Below are positions 58,166 to 64,000 of a DNA stretch of 64,000 bases, in pieces. Source of the DNA: Siphlonurus alternatus (Eukaryota > Arthropoda > Insecta > Ephemeroptera > Siphlonuridae); NCBI GenBank assembly GCA_949825025.1, contig OX463784.1, forward strand, positions 13,745,283 to 13,809,282, in the 5' to 3' direction. The number at the start of each line of letters is the position of its first letter. Position 1 is the first letter of the stretch. The translations under genes were made by a program, and so were the position numbers. The notes under the pieces are model-generated. The model was not told the origin of the DNA and did no database searches. It saw nothing but the letters and a program-made list of their open reading frames with translations.

Positions 58166-60640
58166 AGAAAAAGACTTTCATTGGTAGCAAGACGTGTAAT
58201 GGCTTTGCTTGATATTGCCTGATAATTATATCAAGTCATACTTGATTATTAAGTTAGGGATAATACGGATCAGCTGGCCCAATGCTAAAAAAATCACATT
58301 CATAAAAATTATGAAAAAAATTTAAAATGTTCTCCTCTACATCCCCTATCAGTAGGTAAAATATCAGGTATACAAAAACGAGCTAGTTTTCGAGTTATTA
58401 ATTTTGATATTTGATAATTTTTTAAAAAATATTTAAATTTATTATATCTATTTAATTTTATATTAAATAATGTAATAAAATAGTAAATAATAAAAATGGC
58501 TAAGTATTATAAAAGTAATAATTTTGAAAAGTTTCAAATATTTGTATTATTTTATTTAAATTTAAAGATTGACATTTTCAAAGAAAAGTCATTCAATAAT
58601 GCTGAAACTACGAGCTTTCATACAGAGCGACTTGAACGTTCTTTCCAGTCTTAATTATGTAATATTTATAATTTTTAAACGACACTTTATTACAAATAAC
58701 ATTATCCGTCTTCAAGAAAGTCGTAGACAAGATGAATTTATGCAGGTAAACAGTAATAATTTGTGGAATTATTGTACAGAAGATTTCTACAGTAGCTAGT
58801 TCTTTCAATACTGCATGATATGATGATAAATAATTATACAGAAAAAATCTTTCAATTTTCTAAAGTATAATATGTGTATCTTATGAAATCATTAATAATA
58901 AAAAAAATTATAACATATCTACAATAATCAAATTTATTTCAATCTACAAAGTCCTCATAATCACTAATTTTATCATGTTTACAAACTATAATGAAAAAAA
59001 TAATAAAAAGGTAGAATTACATAAAAACATGTATGTTTCCTATCCATGGTTTAAAGGGTTATGGAAACATAAGGTTCATTTAACACAGTTTTCCCTATCC
59101 TTTCCCTTTTTTCTTCATCATATATGATCGTTAAGGTTACTATAAAAATAAAAAAAAAATGTTTTTTTCACCCCTAAATGTTCAAGATATTTTGGCGAAT
59201 TGCCCAAAAGTTACAACAGAGAGAGAGGTTTTTGCTGTCCATGTTTTACTTCATAAAAAGTCATCACTCATCTTTATATATATGCCAAAAAAAAAAGAGA
59301 GAAGTATATGAGCATCATATTATATAGATATGAGTAAAGAGACAGGATGACTATGTATGTAGAAGTAAAATTTAAACTGTAAGCCAAGATGTTGTCATGC
59401 AGAAAGATATACAATATTTTACATGCGAGACTAAAACTTAACTGTGTTTATAAAAAAATGTATAGGAAGGTCACCAGTGTTTTACAGTTCATTTTTAAAA
59501 AGTAAGTTTAATTTGTTTTAGATAATTTTAACCCTCACATTACCAAGGACAACTTTTCTTGTCTCGCGCTAACCAAAAGAAGAGAGGGGGGAGGGTCAAA
59601 CGACAAATCCATATACTAAATTATCTATATTTTTTAAATTCTCTCCTGTTTTGGCGGAAATTGCTGATAAATTGATGGTTGGTTATAACTAAGGATTATA
59701 ATTTTTTCAGATATTTAGAAGCCAGCCTTTTTTTTTAATTACAAAATTGATTAATTTAATTAATACGTGTATGCATCCAATAAGCTAAACATAAAGTTCA
59801 TTATTTTATAACTTCATAATAATTACTTTACTAAACTTCAGTTTTACTTTATCATAAAAAAAAATGAAATAAAGTTTCATTTTATAATTTATAAGTATAC
59901 TTCTTAAAAATATTAAAAACTTTATAATGTCACAAGAAATTGTTTAAAAATTTTATAAGCCTCTCTTTCTCTATTCTATATTTATGGTAACACAAAAAAT
60001 ATGAAGCAATTAAAATTGTTAATGAAGTAATTAGACGGCTGAGAAACACTTTAATTGGAGTGTAAGAAATTTGTCTTTCCAATTATAAAACATCATTAAC
60101 TACCTCATTTATTTTGCTATATAATATTCAAGGTGACGTAATTATTATAGATTACAACACAGAAGGGGGGAGGTAAATAAATCTAAAACCTTTGTGTATA
60201 TAAGCTTCGTAATTAGAAACCCACGTCTTATAAATTAATTTAATTTTAGATAAATATATTTATTTAAGATCCAATATTCTTAATTACTGAAAAATTTAGC
60301 CATCTTTACATAATATTGGTTGAAAATATTACGGCGATATTCAACACTTTTAATATCTGTATAATTATGATAAGATGGAAGAATAGCATGAAGACAAGTC
60401 AAATCAAAATATCTTAATTAAAAAATAAATACAAATTTAATAAATCATACCTTTTTTTTTTTTTTTTCATGTAGGGGGTTATTTTCAACACATGCAGATG
60501 CATCGCTGTCAATAGACAAGTCAAGACACATACAACTAATAGATATTTTGATAAGATCGTGTTGCTTTGTATCTAGTTGTCATTTATACATGCCATTATG
60601 CTTTATTTATTTTTTTTTTATTTTTTTATTTTTTTTTTTT

Positions 60641-61018
60641 AATCAAACCCTATTGGGTACTTCTATTTACTAATTACATACTACTTTGAAACCCCGAACC
60701 TTCCGAAACCCTAACTTGAGCGTTTCGCGGGTTCTTCTGGAACGAGGGCGGCCACGGCCTTGCAAATCCATCCCGGCATTTGCCTGCGGCTGAGGGAAAC
60801 GTGGAAACCTCAGCCAGGATGGACGCTACAGCTTTTGTCAATGAACCGGAAGTGCAATGGTCCCAAGCCAGGGGAACCACATAGTGGAAAAGCGCAACGT
60901 TTTACCCCTGGGTGGGAAACGTGGTTTTTGTTGAAAATGGTCACCCATCCAACTACTAACCACGCGCGGCGTTGCTTGACTTCGGTGATCTGACGAGACC
61001 CGGTCAAGCGCACTGCGC
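60641..61018 (-). mobile_element. 5S-rRNA-headed SINE, near full length, young copy
   Basis: Nearly identical to the 24398-24777 copy: 5S-like head at 60945-61018, central domain at about 60789-60830, and tail ending at the poly-T run (60600-60641 on the plus strand). The head retains the A-box and C-box-like parts of 5S. The long A-rich tail on the element strand and the close match to the other copy indicate recent retroposition. ORFs of similar sequence at both copies are artefacts of this shared repeat. Confidence 0.9.
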
Positions 61019-61656
61019 TTAATTAATAGTTAGGGAGTTGAAATCAGGTTGAAATTAAGAAATTGACCCTTCGTGAAAGTGGATGTAAAGGAATTCGATC
61101 CAGAGCAGGAACACTTGCTGAAATGATGAATCTATTAAGTTTTAAAAGTCTCCACTGTCACCATACCGTATCCACAAATAAATAGAAACTATCTATTACA
61201 GCATTAGCCGTACTAATGTTCGCAATACTAAAATATTTATATAACAAAATTAAATATAATTTTGCACTATTATTTTCAATAGAAAACAATTTATTAAACT
61301 TTAAAAATAAAATTATACAAAACAAAATATTTTATATACACACACAAAAAATAATAAATTTATTTAAATTTTAAATAATAAAACAATTTATATTTGTGTA
61401 TTTTTAATTTGTACATTTAACTATAATAAATTTTCAAACAATATTATTTCTGTAATATATACTAAATTACAACATTATTTATAATTGAAAATCCAGATCA
61501 TTAATTACATGATATATAATTTTCTGCACCATTAAATATATTATAATATTATAACTTTGAAAATGTGTAATATTAAAAGTTAAGATTTATTATGAATAAA
61601 ATTTCTAGTAACAAATTGAGTTGACGGATATAATATAAAAAGTAGATGAAAAAGAC

Positions 61657-61688
61657 AAGAGAGAGAGAGAGAGAGAGTGAGAGAGAGA

Positions 61689-61771
<83 letters not shown>
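61657..61771. repeat. (GA)n microsatellite with two GT interruptions
   Basis: About 115 bp of GA with gtga interruptions near 61677 and 61694. Same strand polarity as the other two long tracts. Confidence 0.96.
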
Positions 61772-61775
<4 letters not shown>

Positions 61776-64000
61776 CAAAGAAAATTCGTTTTGGCAAAGC
61801 GTACGATTCAATAAGCCGTGATTCATGGACCTAGGGATCATGTCTCCTTTAGTCTTTTCTCTCTTTCTCCCCAATTTCATTCCTACTCCCTTTTTCTTTT
61901 TCGTATAGAAGCAATGTTACTGAAATGTAATCTACGAGTTCATAAGATTTAAGGTGGATTTAGGCATGCTAGACTTACAGTATATCTAAAAGAAGGTTGA
62001 CTCATAAAAATCACTAGTTTTATGTAAGTAATTTGTGTCTCCTGCTAACTTTTAAAACTAATATTAAATTTTACTTTGAAAAAAGTCTTACAAATTATGT
62101 TTTGTTCACCTAGAGACAAAGCTTTCGCTATCCCCTGGATGATTTATGAACGCTGTAAATTCAGTATACGTTGTAGCGGTAAATGACGTAAAATTTTCGG
62201 TGAAGTAATTAAGAGATGTTACCAAAGAATTGAAATTTGCCACGCCTCCACACTGAGTAAGATATCATCTAGAAATGGTGCATGTATGGATAACGAAATA
62301 TTTGTCTGAAGCATTACATTAAGATTTTCTAAAATACTTTTATAATATATTTTTGTATAAAATGCTTTTGAAAAAAAAAAAAATCACAAAACTTTGTTTT
62401 TAAAAGTTAAAACAAAAATATATTTTGGATGATAATATAATAAATTCGTTTCAAAAATATATTTTTAGATTTTTACACATCCATTTTGATACATTGAATA
62501 AATTTTAGATTCGTTTACCTTTTTTTCCTTCCTATAACTGACTGAGATGCAAGAAATCTTGGTATGTGCGTGTCTTTTTTAAAAAGATCTTCAGAGAGAG
62601 AGAGGGGGGGGGTGATCGCCAGTATTTTACCCCCTGGCATCTCCCCATGAACAAAAATGTATGTATTCCGAACACGTCTATAAAAATGTCGATAAAATAA
62701 TAAAATTTCAAAACTGCTGCTGTCTCTTTCCTCTCCCTTTCACTTTCTTTTCAAATAATATTTCATCATAATAGTTTTAAAACGTTTCACTCAAAGGACT
62801 TATAAACTTTTTGATTTTTATAAAAAAAAAAATACTGTGAAAAAATATTTTATATATTATATTCATATTACTTCACAAAAATGACAAAAGAAAGAGAAAG
62901 ATTGCTATATCAAAATTTCAAGGGGAAATTTCAAGGGGAGCGAGACTAATTTACAAGTAAATGACGCTTATTAAATATTTAATCAGAATTTTTCTTTATT
63001 AAAATTTGCCTACTTCGTTTCATTAAATGATATATTATTTTACTATTTTTTTTAATTAAATGCTAAATAGCAATGTCATTTTCTTTAATAACTATGTACA
63101 GTATATCGTCTTAATAATAAGTTTATGTAGAATACATTTACTTGCAAAGTCAAAGAGAAAATGCGAGTAAATTTACAAATAAGAATTTTTCATGTTATAA
63201 TTTTAAGGCCTATGAAAATATTGAAAATACTCCCCTTTCCAACAACGCACCAAAATTAAAAAAAAAAAAAAAGCTCCCTCAGTGAAAAAACGCTTCGTTT
63301 TCCAGTCTTCGATTGCGCTCCAAAAATTTAGCTTTTCTGACTGCTTTCGTTTCTTGTCCTGTCTTTTAACCTATAACCGAAAACGCTGCACATGACAGAA
63401 AGCCTTAGAAAGTTCTGCAAGTTTTACGATGTTGATTTACATTGAATAAAAAAATGCGCAATTAAAAATAATCATGTACTATATATTAACATTTTGAAAG
63501 GTTTGATATTTTACTTTTGGACATGCATATTTATGATCTAGTGTTTCATTGTTTGTAATTTAATAGGCTACATATTTCATAAAAAGACTTGTGTTTTCGT
63601 TTGAATAATTTGCTGAAATTGTACGTGACAAAAGAATAATCATAATAAAATATGCATAAGTATATAATATAAAAATCCTCAATAAGGAATTTGCAGACCA
63701 CTAACGCAAAAATTTCTTTTATAACATTTGTGAAAATGTTTAAAATCAGAAATCAAAAAGAAGAAAATTAAAAAAAAAAAAAAAAAAAAAAAGAAAAACA
63801 CATCTTGCGACATTTTGTATCCCTAATTGCAATTTACACCCAGACATAATAAAAAAGAAATATATTTTTTTTAGATTGGATTTTATTTTATTTTTTTCTT
63901 CTTACTCTCTCCCCTTCTATATATAAAACCTTATATTCACTCTTAAGACCTTACACTTTGCAGCATGTCATCAAGAAGAAAAAGCTTGCGGGAAAAAAAG

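Noticed and set aside
60945..61018. 5S rRNA gene
   Set aside because: Only the internal-promoter portion of 5S is present, it is altered, and it continues into SINE body; the same holds for the other 5S-like stretches.
61970..62030. Possible leader exon ending in a GTAAGT donor on the minus strand near 61975
   Set aside because: The short open frame before it (nine codons from an ATG) is not a signal peptide, and it does not leave the one base needed for the Ig1 exon's phase.

Overview
The window is eukaryotic genomic DNA. It is very AT-rich, has long introns, no operons, and is dense in short interspersed repeats, foldback (MITE-like) elements and microsatellites. The only gene I can support is the 5' (N-terminal) half of a Dscam-family immunoglobulin cell-adhesion receptor on the minus strand. 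Its exon organisation is the arthropod Dscam one, so the organism is most likely an arthropod (insect or relative). I cannot name the species from this sequence.

Gene layout, in transcript order: Ig1 exon 42352-42669; first half of Ig2 41388-41549; second half of Ig2 36553-36699; first half of Ig3 29847-29964; second half of Ig3 plus all of Ig4 25095-25543; first half of Ig5 23965-24112. All six exons have consensus splice sites, and their phases join into one open frame of about 447 codons. The 36553-36699 exon is too short and too embedded to stand out as an ORF; I found it from its match to the Dscam Ig2 second half and its phase. The leader exon upstream of Ig1 and the exon finishing Ig5 were not found, so both probably lie outside the window, the latter beyond an intron of more than 23 kb. 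The exons are markedly GC-rich islands in AT-rich introns.

The main point of interest is exon structure. The Ig2 first-half and Ig3 first-half exons sit where insect Dscam1 carries its large arrays of mutually exclusive exons 4 and 6. Here each is a single intact exon, but each has a broken partial duplicate beside it. The Ig3 one (29482-29510) looks old and has lost exactly the splice-donor bases; the flanking intron is tandemly repeated as well. The Ig2 one (41602-41668) looks recent, copies the acceptor and first codons, and runs into a stop. The Ig2 second-half exon also has a minisatellite running up to its acceptor.

The rest is mobile-element debris. There is a 5S-rRNA-headed SINE (eight copies, two nearly identical and so young). 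There is a tRNA-headed SINE (two near-complete copies plus tails). Both SINE types carry the same central domain, and several solo fragments of that domain are scattered about. Several families of non-coding foldback elements are present, some with common end motifs. Regions 1-23964 and 42670-64000 contain no coding sequence I can support. A 200-base run of N at 54569-54768 is an assembly gap.
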